DNA of 64,000 nt. Origin: Nocardia sp. NBC_00403 (GTDB taxonomy: Bacteria; Actinomycetota; Actinomycetes; Mycobacteriales; Mycobacteriaceae). The stretch spans positions 4,092,001 through 4,156,000 of the forward strand of contig NZ_CP107939.1 of NCBI RefSeq assembly GCF_036046055.1, written 5' to 3'. The notes beneath the pieces are model-generated. The model saw only the letters and a list, made by a program, of their open reading frames with translations, made no database searches and was not told the origin of the DNA. Positions 25,414 through 34,705 of this stretch are shown piece after piece (position 1 is the first letter of the stretch; each line of letters starts with the position of its first letter). The position numbers and the translations under genes were made by a program.

Positions 25414-28017
25414 TCACCATCGCCGCGGCGTATGTGGTTGTTGTCCGGTCTGGCGCGGCCGCCTCGCTGCTTCTTTCCGAACCTGATCGATCAGGTCGTC
25501 GGGAACGAGTTCGATGATGTCTTCTCGTGAGGTGATGACCAGCTTATGGAAGATCGCGGCCATCTGCGCGTCGACGGTCCTGCGGGAATTGCCTCGGCGG
25601 GCCGCGATCGCGACGTTCGTCCATCCCGCCGCGGCCAGCGTCGCGACCTCCTCCTCGGCTGCCGACAACTCGTCCCAGTGTGAAGGGGCGTTCTTCCTTG
25701 CGGGATGGTCCATCGGCATCCTGTCGATGGACAGTGTGCCCAGCGCTAGGCGCTGCACCTCGTGCGACTCGGGATGCAACAAGGAGCCCTGCCTGTGCGC
25801 GGCAGCGAACGCCTCGGGTCCCAACACCGCGCGAGCGACGTCGATCGCCTTGTGTGTTTCATCGTCGAAGAGCCCCAGGACGCCGATGTTGATACCCAGA
25901 CCGCCGCGCTGCATTGCGGCTCCTCCAGCGAGTTGAGCAATCTCGGTGGCCAACGTCCTGAGTTCGGCCGGGTCGGTGCTTCCGGCCGCGATCAAGTCTG
26001 TGATGATCTGCGCCAATGACCATGCCCGGATGTACACCGCAAGCGACATGCCCCACTGGTCACCTGCAGCTATCTGGTATGCCAGCGCTACGCGACCGAC
26101 AGGCAATGCCTGGGTGGGATCACCATGTTTGGTCAACGTGATCGCCCACGCCAATTCGGCCCATGCCTTCGCCCACCCGGCCCCGGCCGCGGTGGCGCGA
26201 TCCAGGTGACGCCGTGCGATCTGCAGGGCCTGCTGAGCCGATCCGAGGAGGCCAACGGCCACCGCCTCGTACAGCTCGCTTCTCCCTTCTCCACGGCTGT
26301 CGCCCACGGCACCGAACTTCTCGCGGGCGCGTGCCAACACGGTGATAGCCCTCGGGTCGCGGTGGGCCAGCATCAGTTCCGATCCCCACAGGAATTCGAG
26401 GGCAGCGGGCAGGCTGGTGTCGATTTCCGGGGTCTGCCCCCAGTTCTGTCTTCCCCTCGGGTCGCTGACGCAGAGAGCGGCACATTCCTCGAGCATCTGG
26501 TCGACGTGTTCGTTCCTGCCTTGGATCAGGGATAGCCACCCGATCAAGGTCATGGCGGCTATTTGGAGTTCGGTCGGTTGCGGAGTCAGCGTGCGGGTCG
26601 CCTGCAGTGCGCGTTCGGTCCACCGGCGTATTTCTCGGGCTGAGCCTTTGATGATTGGAAGGGCAACCAGGGTCGCGCAGATTTCCAGGCCGAGTTCGGG
26701 CTCGCCGGAGGTGAGACTTGTCTCGATCGCGGTCACGATGTTGTCCCACGCCACGTTCGCCCAGCTCTGCTCGTCGGGACTGAACCAATCCACCGCTGCG
26801 ACGACTCTGTCTCGATAATATCGGCGGTGACGCTGCGTGAGCCGCACCGGTTCGTCGACCTCGCCGGTGGAGCGTTGTGCCAGCCGCTGCCCGGCGAACA
26901 GGCGAATACTTTCCAGCAGGGAGTACCGCACCGCGGTCGGCGAAATGTGCCGGGTCACCAGCGACTGGTCGGAGAGACGCTCGAGCAAGCCCTCGACCTC
27001 TTCGGCCGCCACCTGCACCGACGCCTCTGTGTTTCCGTGGTCGGGTCCGAGTGCCGGATCGTCGGCGCAGACCGCCTCGATGGCTTCCAGGTCGGCGCCG
27101 ACATCAAGAATGGAGCTGGTGCCGTCTTCGGGGTTGGTGTCATATCCCGCGGCGAAGACCGACATGCGGTCCAGCAGCAACCGCTCCTTGTCCTGGCACA
27201 GGTCATAGGACCAGGCGATGACGTCACCAACCCTCTGATGACGGGGTTCTGTGCCCACCCGTGGTCCGTGTGACCATTGCATCCGTTTGTCGGTTGCCTC
27301 GCCGCTCAATTCCTGAAGGATCATCGCCAGCGGCTGCCGTAGCAGCCGCGCCGCGGCCAACCGGATATACAGCGGATGGTTGTGCACATGACGACAAATC
27401 AGGCCGGCCATCGCAGTCTGATCGGTGTCGGCAATCGGATGATCGGTGAGTTCCGCGCGTTGCCGGTACAACGTCAGGGCTTGCTGCTGTGTCAGTGGGG
27501 GGACTGCGATTATGTATTCGTCGACCCACCCTATCGGTTCACGGCTGGTCGCCAGGACGGTCAATCCTGGCACCGCTGCCAGCAACTCCGCGATCAGCTG
27601 TCCGGCAGCGGCGAGAACATGCTCGCAATTGTCCATCACCAGCACGGCCTGCAGGCTCCGCCCCACCGCGTCGGTCCTGGTCAACGTATCGACCAGCGCC
27701 TCCCACCCTGATCGACCCGAAAAGTCGGCCTCGACCACCGCGGCCGAGACCTCTGCCTCAACCTCGGCCTCGCCGCAACCCTTGGCCAGCCGCGCCAGCC
27801 GCACCCAGTACACCGGTAGGTGATTCGCCTTGCCGAATCGGCGCAGCGTCTCGGTCGCGAGTCGTGTTTTCCCGATCCCTCCCGAGCCGACCAACGTAAT
27901 CAACCGAGCCGAACCCAGCATCAAGGTGCTGATCTTGTCCAGCTCCGGACCACGACCAACGAAATCATCCGTTGCCGCCACCACATCCCCAGCGCGTACT
28001 CGGCGCGTCGTCGACAT
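25414..28017 (-). CDS. ATPase-LuxR transcriptional regulator (AAA/NB-ARC-like, LAL type)
   Basis: From ATG 28017 the protein has about 867 residues. DDFVGRGPELDKISTLML opens the P-loop domain, with Walker A LVGSGGIGKTRLA, Walker B VLVMDNCEHVLA and sensor LATSREPIGWVDEY. A winged-helix part follows (YSLLESIRLFAGQRL), then a long helical-repeat region, and the C-terminal LuxR-type helix-turn-helix: AAEEEVATLAAAGWTNVAIA with SRRTVDAQMAAIFHKL. Proteins of this type integrate a ligand or protein signal and activate nearby genes. It is convergent to the DUF4254 region and may regulate it, but its target is not evident. A longer N-terminus from 28116 is unlikely. Confidence 0.85.
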   Translation of the reverse strand: MSTTRRVRAGDVVAATDDFVGRGPELDKISTLMLGSARLITLVGSGGIGKTRLATETLRRFGKANHLPVYWVRLARLAKGCGEAEVEAEVSAAVVEADFSGRSGWEALVDTLTRTDAVGRSLQAVLVMDNCEHVLAAAGQLIAELLAAVPGLTVLATSREPIGWVDEYIIAVPPLTQQQALTLYRQRAELTDHPIADTDQTAMAGLICRHVHNHPLYIRLAAARLLRQPLAMILQELSGEATDKRMQWSHGPRVGTEPRHQRVGDVIAWSYDLCQDKERLLLDRMSVFAAGYDTNPEDGTSSILDVGADLEAIEAVCADDPALGPDHGNTEASVQVAAEEVEGLLERLSDQSLVTRHISPTAVRYSLLESIRLFAGQRLAQRSTGEVDEPVRLTQRHRRYYRDRVVAAVDWFSPDEQSWANVAWDNIVTAIETSLTSGEPELGLEICATLVALPIIKGSAREIRRWTERALQATRTLTPQPTELQIAAMTLIGWLSLIQGRNEHVDQMLEECAALCVSDPRGRQNWGQTPEIDTSLPAALEFLWGSELMLAHRDPRAITVLARAREKFGAVGDSRGEGRSELYEAVAVGLLGSAQQALQIARRHLDRATAAGAGWAKAWAELAWAITLTKHGDPTQALPVGRVALAYQIAAGDQWGMSLAVYIRAWSLAQIITDLIAAGSTDPAELRTLATEIAQLAGGAAMQRGGLGINIGVLGLFDDETHKAIDVARAVLGPEAFAAAHRQGSLLHPESHEVQRLALGTLSIDRMPMDHPARKNAPSHWDELSAAEEEVATLAAAGWTNVAIAARRGNSRRTVDAQMAAIFHKLVITSREDIIELVPDDLIDQVRKEAARRPRQTGQQPHTPRRW

Positions 28018-28114
28018 AGCACCGAGCGTAGTCACCCGAATACGCCGCCCACTATCACAAAGCAGATCGAGCTTCTGGGGCCGCGCTGCGGGCACAGACA
28101 CCAACCAACCCGAC

Positions 28115-28234
28115 ATGCGCTCGGATGGGGCCGTCGCGGCCTGGCATGGCCACGACCCTGCGTTATCGCTGGGCGTCTACAGCGATGCACAGCCCGAGGA
28201 CTTGCGCGCGGCGGGCGCTGCCCGGTTCGGATGA
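28115..28234 (+). pseudogene. Tyrosine integrase C-terminal remnant
   Basis: The 39 residues including AVAAWHGHDPALSLGVY and SDAQPEDLRAAGAARFG match the C-terminal end of phage-type integrases, where a GH motif is followed nine residues later by the Tyr nucleophile (H-D-P-A-L-S-L-G-V-Y). The spacing is exact. Upstream sequence belongs to the divergent LuxR-type gene, so the rest is lost. This marks the left edge of the hydroxyproline island as a probable integration boundary. A GC-rich hairpin follows near 28250-28280. Confidence 0.65.
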
Positions 28235-28316
28235 TTTGTTGAAATGCCCGCTCCCCGCGTCCATTCCCAGCGGGGCGGAATGGATTTGGATGGAACTCAT
28301 GGTTACGGCTTGCAGC

Positions 28317-28979
28317 TCAGGTCCGGGGCTTGGCCCATCGCCCGCGAGTCTGGCGGATGTGGTTGCGCATCAACCGCTCGACAGCACGCGAGTCGCGTCG
28401 CTCGATGATGTCGACGATGTCCAGGTGTTCGCGTGCGGAATCCACGAGCTCGCCTCGTTCGAGCAAGCTCGAGAGCCCGAACAGCCGGGTGTGGGCGCGC
28501 AGATCAGACACCAGGTTGGTCATCCGCGTGTTGTCCGCGTACGAGAGGAGGCGCAGGTGGAAGACGCGGTCGGCCTCGGTGTATTCGACGAGGTTGCCCT
28601 CGTTCGCGCAGTCCACGATGACCTGCGCGAGCTCGCGGAGCACGGGCAGATCCTCGGCTGGGATATGGCGCGTGACCTGTCGCACCACAGGCGGCTCGAT
28701 CAGCAGTCGCAGCTCGGTGATCTCGTCGAGGTCCGACTCCCCGATCTCGGTGACCCGGAAGCCCTTGTTGGGTACGACGTCGACGAGGCCCTCCTTGACG
28801 AGGTCGAGCATGGCTTCGCGCACGGGAGTTGCCGACACACCGAATCGAGCTCCCAGAGCCGGCGCGGAGTAGACGACCCCGGGCTCCATCTCGCCGGAGA
28901 CGATGGCTGCGCGCAGCGCACGGCTGATCCTTTCACGAATGCTGACCTTCTCCACGAGCCCAATGCCGTTCAGTGCCAT
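28317..28979 (-). CDS. GntR family regulator (FCD domain), copy 1
   Basis: The N-terminal winged helix (RERISRALRAAIVSGEMEPG, GARFGVSATPVREAMLDLVK, EGLVDVVPNKGFRV) is followed by an FCD ligand-binding domain (ELRLLIEPPVVRQVTRH, ADRVFHLRLLS with the metal-binding Asp/His pair, HLDIVDIIERRDSRAVERLM). FCD GntR proteins usually repress sugar-acid or amino-acid catabolic operons. It is the last gene of the leftward hydroxyproline operon, 128 bp after the dehydrogenase alpha gene. Start ATG 28979 follows AGGCAGGG. Its recognition helix GVSATPVREAM is identical to that of the second GntR at 43359, so both probably bind the same sites. Confidence 0.88.
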   Translation of the reverse strand: MALNGIGLVEKVSIRERISRALRAAIVSGEMEPGVVYSAPALGARFGVSATPVREAMLDLVKEGLVDVVPNKGFRVTEIGESDLDEITELRLLIEPPVVRQVTRHIPAEDLPVLRELAQVIVDCANEGNLVEYTEADRVFHLRLLSYADNTRMTNLVSDLRAHTRLFGLSSLLERGELVDSAREHLDIVDIIERRDSRAVERLMRNHIRQTRGRWAKPRT

Positions 28980-29107
28980 GTGCCCTGCCTCTCTGCGGGA
29001 TGCTGGTTCCTCGAGGTATGTCGTCACGTGGCACCAAGTTCTGGGTCTCACGAACGGCGCGGCCGGGCATGTCCGAGAGCAACCAACGACAGCCCTTCCT
29101 CGCTTCA

Positions 29108-30619
29108 TCAGAGGGCCTCATCAGTGGATTTCGAGGTGACCTGGGCCAGAAGTTCCAAGGCTATGGGGGCGCAGAGGGTCTGCTTGGCCAGCGGTCGCAG
29201 ATCCTCCACGGTGAGGGGTCGGTCCTCGGCGGCAGCGGCCAGCTTGGCTGTGGCGAACCCGCACACGTGCCCCTGGCACCAGCCCATTCCTGGCCGCGCC
29301 ATCAGTTTGACAGTCCGTACGTCGGTGGCGCCGAGCTCGTCGCGGGCCCGACAGACGCTGTCGAAGCTGACCTCCTCGCACCGGCAGATCGTAGTGTCCG
29401 GGGTGAGCCACTCGTGCCAGCGCGCCGGGACCGGGTGCGCCTGGTGCATGGCGGCGGCGAAGACACGGAGGCGCTGAATACGCGCACGCAGTCGACGAAT
29501 ACGCATAGCGTGGACCTCGAGCGCGTCGGCCGCGGCGATCCCGGCCAGTTCACCCTCGGCTACCGCAAGCAGCGCCCCGCCGACTCCGGTTGCCTCACCG
29601 GCGACGTACACCCCTGGCGTGGTGCTGCGCTGCGAGTTGTCGACGACGGCGACGAGAGACTGGTCGACGTCGATCCTGGTTTGGGCGCCCACCGCGGTGA
29701 TGAGCTCCATCGAAGGGGTGAAGCCCCAGCCCAGGGCGACCAGGTCTACGTCAACGGTCGTCGTGGGGCCGACAACCCGCCCCGCGGCATCAAGCTGAGC
29801 CAGCTGGACCGCCTTGGTGCCGGTGGGATCGGCGTCGATGCGAGTCACCGCGGTGCGAGTCCGGTACGGGATCCGGTGGCGGGCCAGCGCCAGGGCGTAC
29901 TCCGCACCCTCGGCGACCTTGGCAGGAACGGCTGCCACGGCGCGGGCGTGGCGCGCCCATCCGGTCAGGGCATTGGCCTCGCACACGGCCACGACTGTCG
30001 CTCCGGCATCGGCGAGCTGCTTGGCGACCGGAAGGAGGAAGGGGCCCGTTCCCGCGACGACAGCGCGCTGGCCGGCGAGTGTGCGGTGTCCCTTCAGCAG
30101 GGCTTGTACGCCGCCGGCAGCCATGACTCCGGGGAGGTCCCAACCGGGGACGGGCAGCTGGCGGTCGTATCCACCTGGACAGAGAATCAGCCTGGCGGCG
30201 ACGACGAGCCTGGGCGTCGCCTCAGCGGTGTCGACGCCCACGATCGTCGGAGTCAGGTGGAGGGTCCAGCCCCCTTCCCGGTCATCGGCGTCGGCAGGCG
30301 CCGTGGGCTCCACGAACCACACCTGGGCATTGGGAAGCAGAACCACCGCGCCCATCTGCCGGTGCCGGCGCAGCTTCTCGCGAAGCTCGGTGAACAGCTT
30401 CCAGTCGTGGTGGCCTTCCGCCTCCGGCCCACGTGGGGCGCGCTCGTCCGGATGACGCCAGTACTGGCCGCCGATCTGGGCACCAGCGTCCACCAGCACG
30501 ACGGTCTTGCCCCGGTCGGCCGCAGCTGCGGCGGCCGCCAGGCCGGCTGGGCCGGCACCGACGACGGCTACGTCGAACGCTCCGACCGTTTGTCCAGAAG
30601 GGGTCGGGTTGGTGCTCAT
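29108..30619 (-). CDS. D-hydroxyproline dehydrogenase, alpha subunit (FAD/NAD-binding)
   Basis: The 503-residue protein is a two-dinucleotide-fold flavoprotein: FDVAVVGAGPAGLAAAAAAA (FAD), VPGWDLPGVMAAGGVQALL, and a second GxGxxG fold at AVVAGTGPFLLPVAKQLADA. The C-terminus has a BFD-like cysteine cluster, ICRCEEVSFDSVC and WCQGHVCGFATA, for a [2Fe-2S] centre. This is the layout of the alpha subunit of heterotrimeric opine oxidases and D-hydroxyproline dehydrogenases. It overlaps the gamma-subunit gene by 4 bp and probably acts with gamma and beta to oxidise cis-4-hydroxy-D-proline to pyrroline-4-hydroxy-2-carboxylate. Confidence 0.88.
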   Translation of the reverse strand: MSTNPTPSGQTVGAFDVAVVGAGPAGLAAAAAAADRGKTVVLVDAGAQIGGQYWRHPDERAPRGPEAEGHHDWKLFTELREKLRRHRQMGAVVLLPNAQVWFVEPTAPADADDREGGWTLHLTPTIVGVDTAEATPRLVVAARLILCPGGYDRQLPVPGWDLPGVMAAGGVQALLKGHRTLAGQRAVVAGTGPFLLPVAKQLADAGATVVAVCEANALTGWARHARAVAAVPAKVAEGAEYALALARHRIPYRTRTAVTRIDADPTGTKAVQLAQLDAAGRVVGPTTTVDVDLVALGWGFTPSMELITAVGAQTRIDVDQSLVAVVDNSQRSTTPGVYVAGEATGVGGALLAVAEGELAGIAAADALEVHAMRIRRLRARIQRLRVFAAAMHQAHPVPARWHEWLTPDTTICRCEEVSFDSVCRARDELGATDVRTVKLMARPGMGWCQGHVCGFATAKLAAAAEDRPLTVEDLRPLAKQTLCAPIALELLAQVTSKSTDEAL

Positions 30620-30969
30620 CGCTTGGTCCCTCCGTCGTTGGGAGCGTCAGTTGCCGCATCGACCGGCGCAGCGGTCGTGCTCAGCTGCATGCCTTCGCAG
30701 ACGGGGACGATGCAAGCGCGCTGGTTGGGTGCGCCGTCGACGGTGATCAGGCAGTCGTAGCAGATCCCGATGCCACAGAAGAGGCCTCGGGGGCGGCCGT
30801 TCTTCCGGGTGGTGCGCCAGGACTGGATCCCGGCGTCGACGAGTGCCGCACCCACGGTCTGGCCGGGGTGGGCAAGGAGCTCCTGGCCGTTGAGGGTGAG
30901 GTGTACGACGGACGTGCCGCCGTCCTCGACTGTCCGCGGACCGGCCTGGGTTTTCGGATGTCTTGTCAT
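30616..30969 (-). CDS. D-hydroxyproline dehydrogenase, gamma subunit ([2Fe-2S])
   Basis: The 117-residue protein is a ferredoxin-like [2Fe-2S] subunit. After the N-terminal tail, LTLNGQELLAHPGQTVGAAL begins the beta-grasp fold and LFCGIGICYDCLITVDG supplies C-x4-C-x2-C, with the last ligand in NQRACIVPV. HcnA and OoxX-type small subunits have the same form. It presumably passes electrons between the two flavin subunits. It overlaps the beta gene by 4 bp upstream and the alpha gene by 4 bp downstream, indicating tightly coupled translation of the trimer. Confidence 0.88.
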   Translation of the reverse strand: MTRHPKTQAGPRTVEDGGTSVVHLTLNGQELLAHPGQTVGAALVDAGIQSWRTTRKNGRPRGLFCGIGICYDCLITVDGAPNQRACIVPVCEGMQLSTTAAPVDAATDAPNDGGTKR

Positions 30970-32144
30970 GCGTGGTCACCAGCCGAGAAGCGAGCGGGGG
31001 CGAAGGGGGAGAGGTCCAGGTCGGGCGACTTGCCGGCCATCGCCTGAGCCAACAGCTTCGCGGTGCCGACCGACAGCCCTATGCCGGCGCCCTCGTGCCC
31101 GGTCGCGTGCCACATCCCGGTGAGGCGGGAGTCGTGGCCGATCACGGGCAGATGGTCGGGGCAGTACGGCCGGAACCCCATGTAGGTGCGCATGATGCGG
31201 ACCCGGGCCAGCGAGGGGAACAACGCCAGTGCCTTGGCCGCGATCTCGCGCAGAGCCGGCAACGACACGGTGCGGTCGAACCCGACCCGCTCCCGCGAGG
31301 ACCCGATCAGGATGGTCCCGGCCTGCGTTCCCTCGATCACGGTAGAGGTCTGCAGGCCTTCGTCGGAGGAGTGCGTCGAGGCGACGTACTCGCCGGCATA
31401 CACTTTGCGGTTGATCGTGGGCGGCAGCGGCTCGGTCACGAGCACGAAGCCACGCCGGGGAAAGACGGGTACGTCGACCCCAGCCATCGCTGCGATCTCG
31501 CTCGCCCAGGTGCCGGCGGCGTTGACCACGTGGTCGCAGGCGATCGTTCCTCGACTGGTGCGGACGGCTTTGACCCGTCGTTCGCCACCCAGGTCACGGT
31601 GCTCGATCCCGGTGACTTCGATACCTGTGGAGATGACAGCCCCCATGCCTCGTGCCAGCCGCAGCAGATGGGCGGTGAGAAGCATGGGCTGCACTTGGGC
31701 GTCTTGCGGGTAGTACGCGGCTGCCGCCAGGCCGATGCGGATGTTCGGCTCGTACTGGCGGATGTCGGCTGCGTCGACGTCCACGGTTTCGATGCCTGCC
31801 AGGCGCTGACGGGCGCCGAGTTCCCGTAGCGCGTCAGCGCCCTCGGGGCTCGACGCGACGACGAAGCCGCCCTTGGACTCGAACTCCCATAGCTGACCGA
31901 ACTCGGCCAGGTCGTCGTGCCACACCGAGTGCGAGTACAGAGCCAAGTCCAGCTCATGGCCGGCCTCCTTGTCCGACACCAGCAGGTTGCCTTCACACGC
32001 GCTACTGGTCCCCGACGCAACCTGGCCCTGCTCGAGCACCTGCACGCGGAAGCCTTCCCGCGCCAGGAAGTACGCGCAGGCCGCGCCGACCGCGCCCGCG
32101 CCGATTACCACGACTTCTGCGCCCTTGGGCAGGTGATCGCTCAT
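30966..32144 (-). CDS. D-hydroxyproline dehydrogenase, beta subunit (DAO family)
   Basis: The 392-residue protein is a DAO-family amine oxidase: VVVIGAGAVGAACAYFLARE is the FAD motif, ACEGNLLVSDKEAG and YYPQDAQVQPMLLTAHLLRL lie in the substrate domain, and GFRPYCPDHLPVIGHDSRL plus WHATGHEGAGIGLSVGTAKL close the flavin site. OoxB and LhpB subunits of the heterotrimeric dehydrogenases share this form; this subunit should carry the substrate oxidation. Start ATG 32144 has GGGGAGGG upstream; a longer frame to 32927 is only an open shadow of the epimerase gene. It follows the epimerase by about 32 bp. Confidence 0.88.
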   Translation of the reverse strand: MSDHLPKGAEVVVIGAGAVGAACAYFLAREGFRVQVLEQGQVASGTSSACEGNLLVSDKEAGHELDLALYSHSVWHDDLAEFGQLWEFESKGGFVVASSPEGADALRELGARQRLAGIETVDVDAADIRQYEPNIRIGLAAAAYYPQDAQVQPMLLTAHLLRLARGMGAVISTGIEVTGIEHRDLGGERRVKAVRTSRGTIACDHVVNAAGTWASEIAAMAGVDVPVFPRRGFVLVTEPLPPTINRKVYAGEYVASTHSSDEGLQTSTVIEGTQAGTILIGSSRERVGFDRTVSLPALREIAAKALALFPSLARVRIMRTYMGFRPYCPDHLPVIGHDSRLTGMWHATGHEGAGIGLSVGTAKLLAQAMAGKSPDLDLSPFAPARFSAGDHA

Positions 32145-32176
32145 GCCACCCTCCCCGGAGGCCCCGGAAAGTGCGG

Positions 32177-33196
32177 TCACAGCAGGAACCCCGCAGGGAA
32201 TGGGTCGGTGGGATCGAGCATGTACTGCGCGGTGCCGGTGACCCATGCCCGTCCGGTGATGGTGGGTACGACGGCACGGATCGTCTCGCCGTCCTCGGTG
32301 CCCCGAAGCTCGACCTCCTCGACGAGCCGGCCGACGAACGTGGACCCGATGAACGACTCGTTGACGAAGTCGGTGTGGAGGTCGAGCTCGCCTCGCGCGT
32401 GCAGCTGTGCCATCCGGGCACTGGTGCCGGTGCCGCAGGGCGACCGGTCGAACCAACCGGGGTAGATCGCCATGGCATGCCGGGAGTGCTGGGCGGTGGC
32501 ACCCGGCGCCTCGAGGTACACGTGGTGGCACCCGTTGATGTCCGAGCGCTCCGGGTGCACCGGCTTGGCCTGCTCGTTGATCGCGTCCATGATGGCCAGC
32601 CCCGCGTCGATCAGCCGCTGCTTCGCCGCCCTGTCGAATGGCAGCTCGAGGTCGTCGAGGTCGACGATCGCGTAGAAGTTGCCCCCGAACGCGATGTCGT
32701 AGCGGACGTCGCCGTGCCCCTCGACCTTGACGACCTGGTCCAGAGCGAGGCTGAACGACGGCACGTTCGTGATGGTGACCGACTCCGCGTGCCCGTCTCG
32801 CACGGCGACCTCGGCGACGACGAGACCGGCCGGGGTGTCGAGGCGGATCGTGGTCACCGGCTCGACGACGGGGACCATCCCGGTCTCGACCAGCACAGTC
32901 GCCGTACCGATGGTGCCGTGGCCACACATCGGAAGGAGCCCCGAGACCTCGATGAAGAGCACGCCGTAATCGGCATCAGGCCGGGTAGGGGGCTGGAGGA
33001 TCGATCCGGACATGGAGGCGTGGCCGCGCGGCTCGAACATCAACAGTGTGCGCAGCTCGTCGTTGTTGTCGATGAACCATTGGCGGCGCTCCGCCATCGT
33101 GGCACCGGGGAAGACTCCGACGCCGCCGGTGATGACGCGTGTGGGCATACCCTCGGTGTGTGAGTCCACAGCGTGAATGATGCGTGTTGTCCTCAT
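32177..33196 (-). CDS. 4-hydroxyproline 2-epimerase (proline racemase family)
   Basis: The 339-residue enzyme has the proline racemase fold with both catalytic cysteines: Cys91 in LPMCGHGTIG and Cys254 in FDRSPCGTGTSA. The start HAVDSHTEGMPTRVI is typical of 4-hydroxyproline epimerases and proline racemases. In this operon, next to a D-hydroxyproline dehydrogenase, the likely reaction is trans-4-hydroxy-L-proline to cis-4-hydroxy-D-proline. Both catalytic positions are Cys, as expected for an epimerase and not a dehydratase. Start ATG 33196 follows AAAGGG. Confidence 0.9.
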   Translation of the reverse strand: MRTTRIIHAVDSHTEGMPTRVITGGVGVFPGATMAERRQWFIDNNDELRTLLMFEPRGHASMSGSILQPPTRPDADYGVLFIEVSGLLPMCGHGTIGTATVLVETGMVPVVEPVTTIRLDTPAGLVVAEVAVRDGHAESVTITNVPSFSLALDQVVKVEGHGDVRYDIAFGGNFYAIVDLDDLELPFDRAAKQRLIDAGLAIMDAINEQAKPVHPERSDINGCHHVYLEAPGATAQHSRHAMAIYPGWFDRSPCGTGTSARMAQLHARGELDLHTDFVNESFIGSTFVGRLVEEVELRGTEDGETIRAVVPTITGRAWVTGTAQYMLDPTDPFPAGFLL

Positions 33197-33229
33197 GTTG
33201 CCCTTTCTTGGATGCTCCAGCTGTGCGGA

Positions 33230-34675
33230 TCAAGTCAGCTTCCCGTCAACTCTGCGCGGCACGTCGGCGTCGTCGCGCAGCTCGCTCGGAAGCAGGAAGT
33301 CGGGGAATCCTTGATACGCCACCGGTCTGGTGAACCGATCGATGGCGGCGGTGCCGACCGAGGTGGTCCCGGCGGCGGTGGTTGCCGGGTAGGGGCCTCC
33401 GTGCTGCTGGGCGTAGGTCACCGAGACGCCCGTGGGCCACTGGTTCCACAGCAGTCGGCCAGCCTTCGAGGCCAGGATGGTCGTCAACTGCCCGACGATC
33501 CGGTCGTCCTCGTTCGCCACCAGGGTCGCGGTGAGCTGTCCCTCCAGCTGCTCCGCGACCTCGACCAGCTGCTGCTCGTCGGCGTACTCGACGATCAGGA
33601 CGGTCGGTCCGAAACACTCGGCCAGCAGCGCCTCCGGGTCGGCCAACAAGTCCTGCACCGAGGTGGACAGGACGGTCGGTGCGGGCGGGTCGTTGAGCGG
33701 ATCCTCCCCCTCGGCGATCACGGTGACAGCGGGATGCCGGCGCAGCTGCTGCTGGCCACTCAGGTAGCCGGCCGTGATCTTGTCGTTGAGCAGCGGCGCG
33801 GCCGACGGCAGCGCGCCGGCGCGCAACGATGCCAACAAGTGGGAGTCGCCGGGTGCGAGGACCACGCCCGGCTTGGTGCAGAACTGGCCCGCGCCCAGTG
33901 TGAAGGACCCGACCAGCCCGGCGGCGATGTCCGCGCCGCGGTCGGCGTCCGCGGAGGCAGTGACGAACACCGGGTTCACCGACCCGAGCTCGCCGTAGAA
34001 CGGGATCGGCTCCGGCCGCGACGACGCCAGGTCGAACAGCGCTCGCCCGCCAGGGATGGAGCCGGTGAACGCCGCAGCCTTCACCTGCGGGTGCGTCAGC
34101 ACGACCACCCCGGCCTCTTGGCCGTACACGATCTGCAGGAGCCCGCTCGGTGCGCTGAGCTCGTTGAACGCCTCGGTCACCACCTGCGCCGTCGCGGCCG
34201 AGAGCCCGACATGGCCCGGATGTGCCTTCAGGATCACGGAGCATCCGGCAGCGAGGGCAGAGGCGGTGTCGCCGCCGGCCACGGAGAACGCGAAGGGGAA
34301 GTTGGAGGCGGCGAATACCACCACCGGGCCGTAGGGGACGCGGGTACGCCGCAGGTCCGGACGCGGCCCCATCGACCAGTCCGGATCCGCGTGGTCCACG
34401 CGCGCGTCCAGGTAGCCGCCCTCGTTCACCGTCTCGGCGAACAGCCTCAGCTGGAAAGTCGTACGCGCCAGCTCGCCGCGCAGCCGTTGCTCGGTGAGGC
34501 GCGTCTCCCGGATGGCGAGCGGGACCAGGATGTCGGCGGCACCATCGAGCCGGTCCGCAACGGCCCGCAGCACTGCGGCGCGCTCGGTGCGGGTTCGGCT
34601 GGACCACTGCGTCGCGGCCCGTTGCGCACCGAGAACGATATGGTCGATGCGGTCGGTGCTGGTGTCATACATCAT
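33230..34675 (-). CDS. Alpha-ketoglutaric semialdehyde dehydrogenase
   Basis: The 481-residue aldehyde dehydrogenase has the KGSADH type III features: VFAASNFPFAFSVAGGDTAS, AAGCSVILKAHPGH, catalytic Glu in FYGELGSVNPVF, and catalytic Cys in GAGQFCTKPGVV. It oxidises 2,5-dioxopentanoate to alpha-ketoglutarate with NAD(P)+, the last step of hydroxyproline catabolism. GGAGG stands just before the tandem ATG ATG, so 34672 is the better-spaced start than 34675. It lies between the reductase and epimerase genes in the leftward operon, 30 bp from each neighbour. Confidence 0.9.
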   Translation of the reverse strand: MMYDTSTDRIDHIVLGAQRAATQWSSRTRTERAAVLRAVADRLDGAADILVPLAIRETRLTEQRLRGELARTTFQLRLFAETVNEGGYLDARVDHADPDWSMGPRPDLRRTRVPYGPVVVFAASNFPFAFSVAGGDTASALAAGCSVILKAHPGHVGLSAATAQVVTEAFNELSAPSGLLQIVYGQEAGVVVLTHPQVKAAAFTGSIPGGRALFDLASSRPEPIPFYGELGSVNPVFVTASADADRGADIAAGLVGSFTLGAGQFCTKPGVVLAPGDSHLLASLRAGALPSAAPLLNDKITAGYLSGQQQLRRHPAVTVIAEGEDPLNDPPAPTVLSTSVQDLLADPEALLAECFGPTVLIVEYADEQQLVEVAEQLEGQLTATLVANEDDRIVGQLTTILASKAGRLLWNQWPTGVSVTYAQQHGGPYPATTAAGTTSVGTAAIDRFTRPVAYQGFPDFLLPSELRDDADVPRRVDGKLT

Positions 34676-34705
34676 TCCTCCAACGTGGACAGAGATTTTG
34701 GTGCG

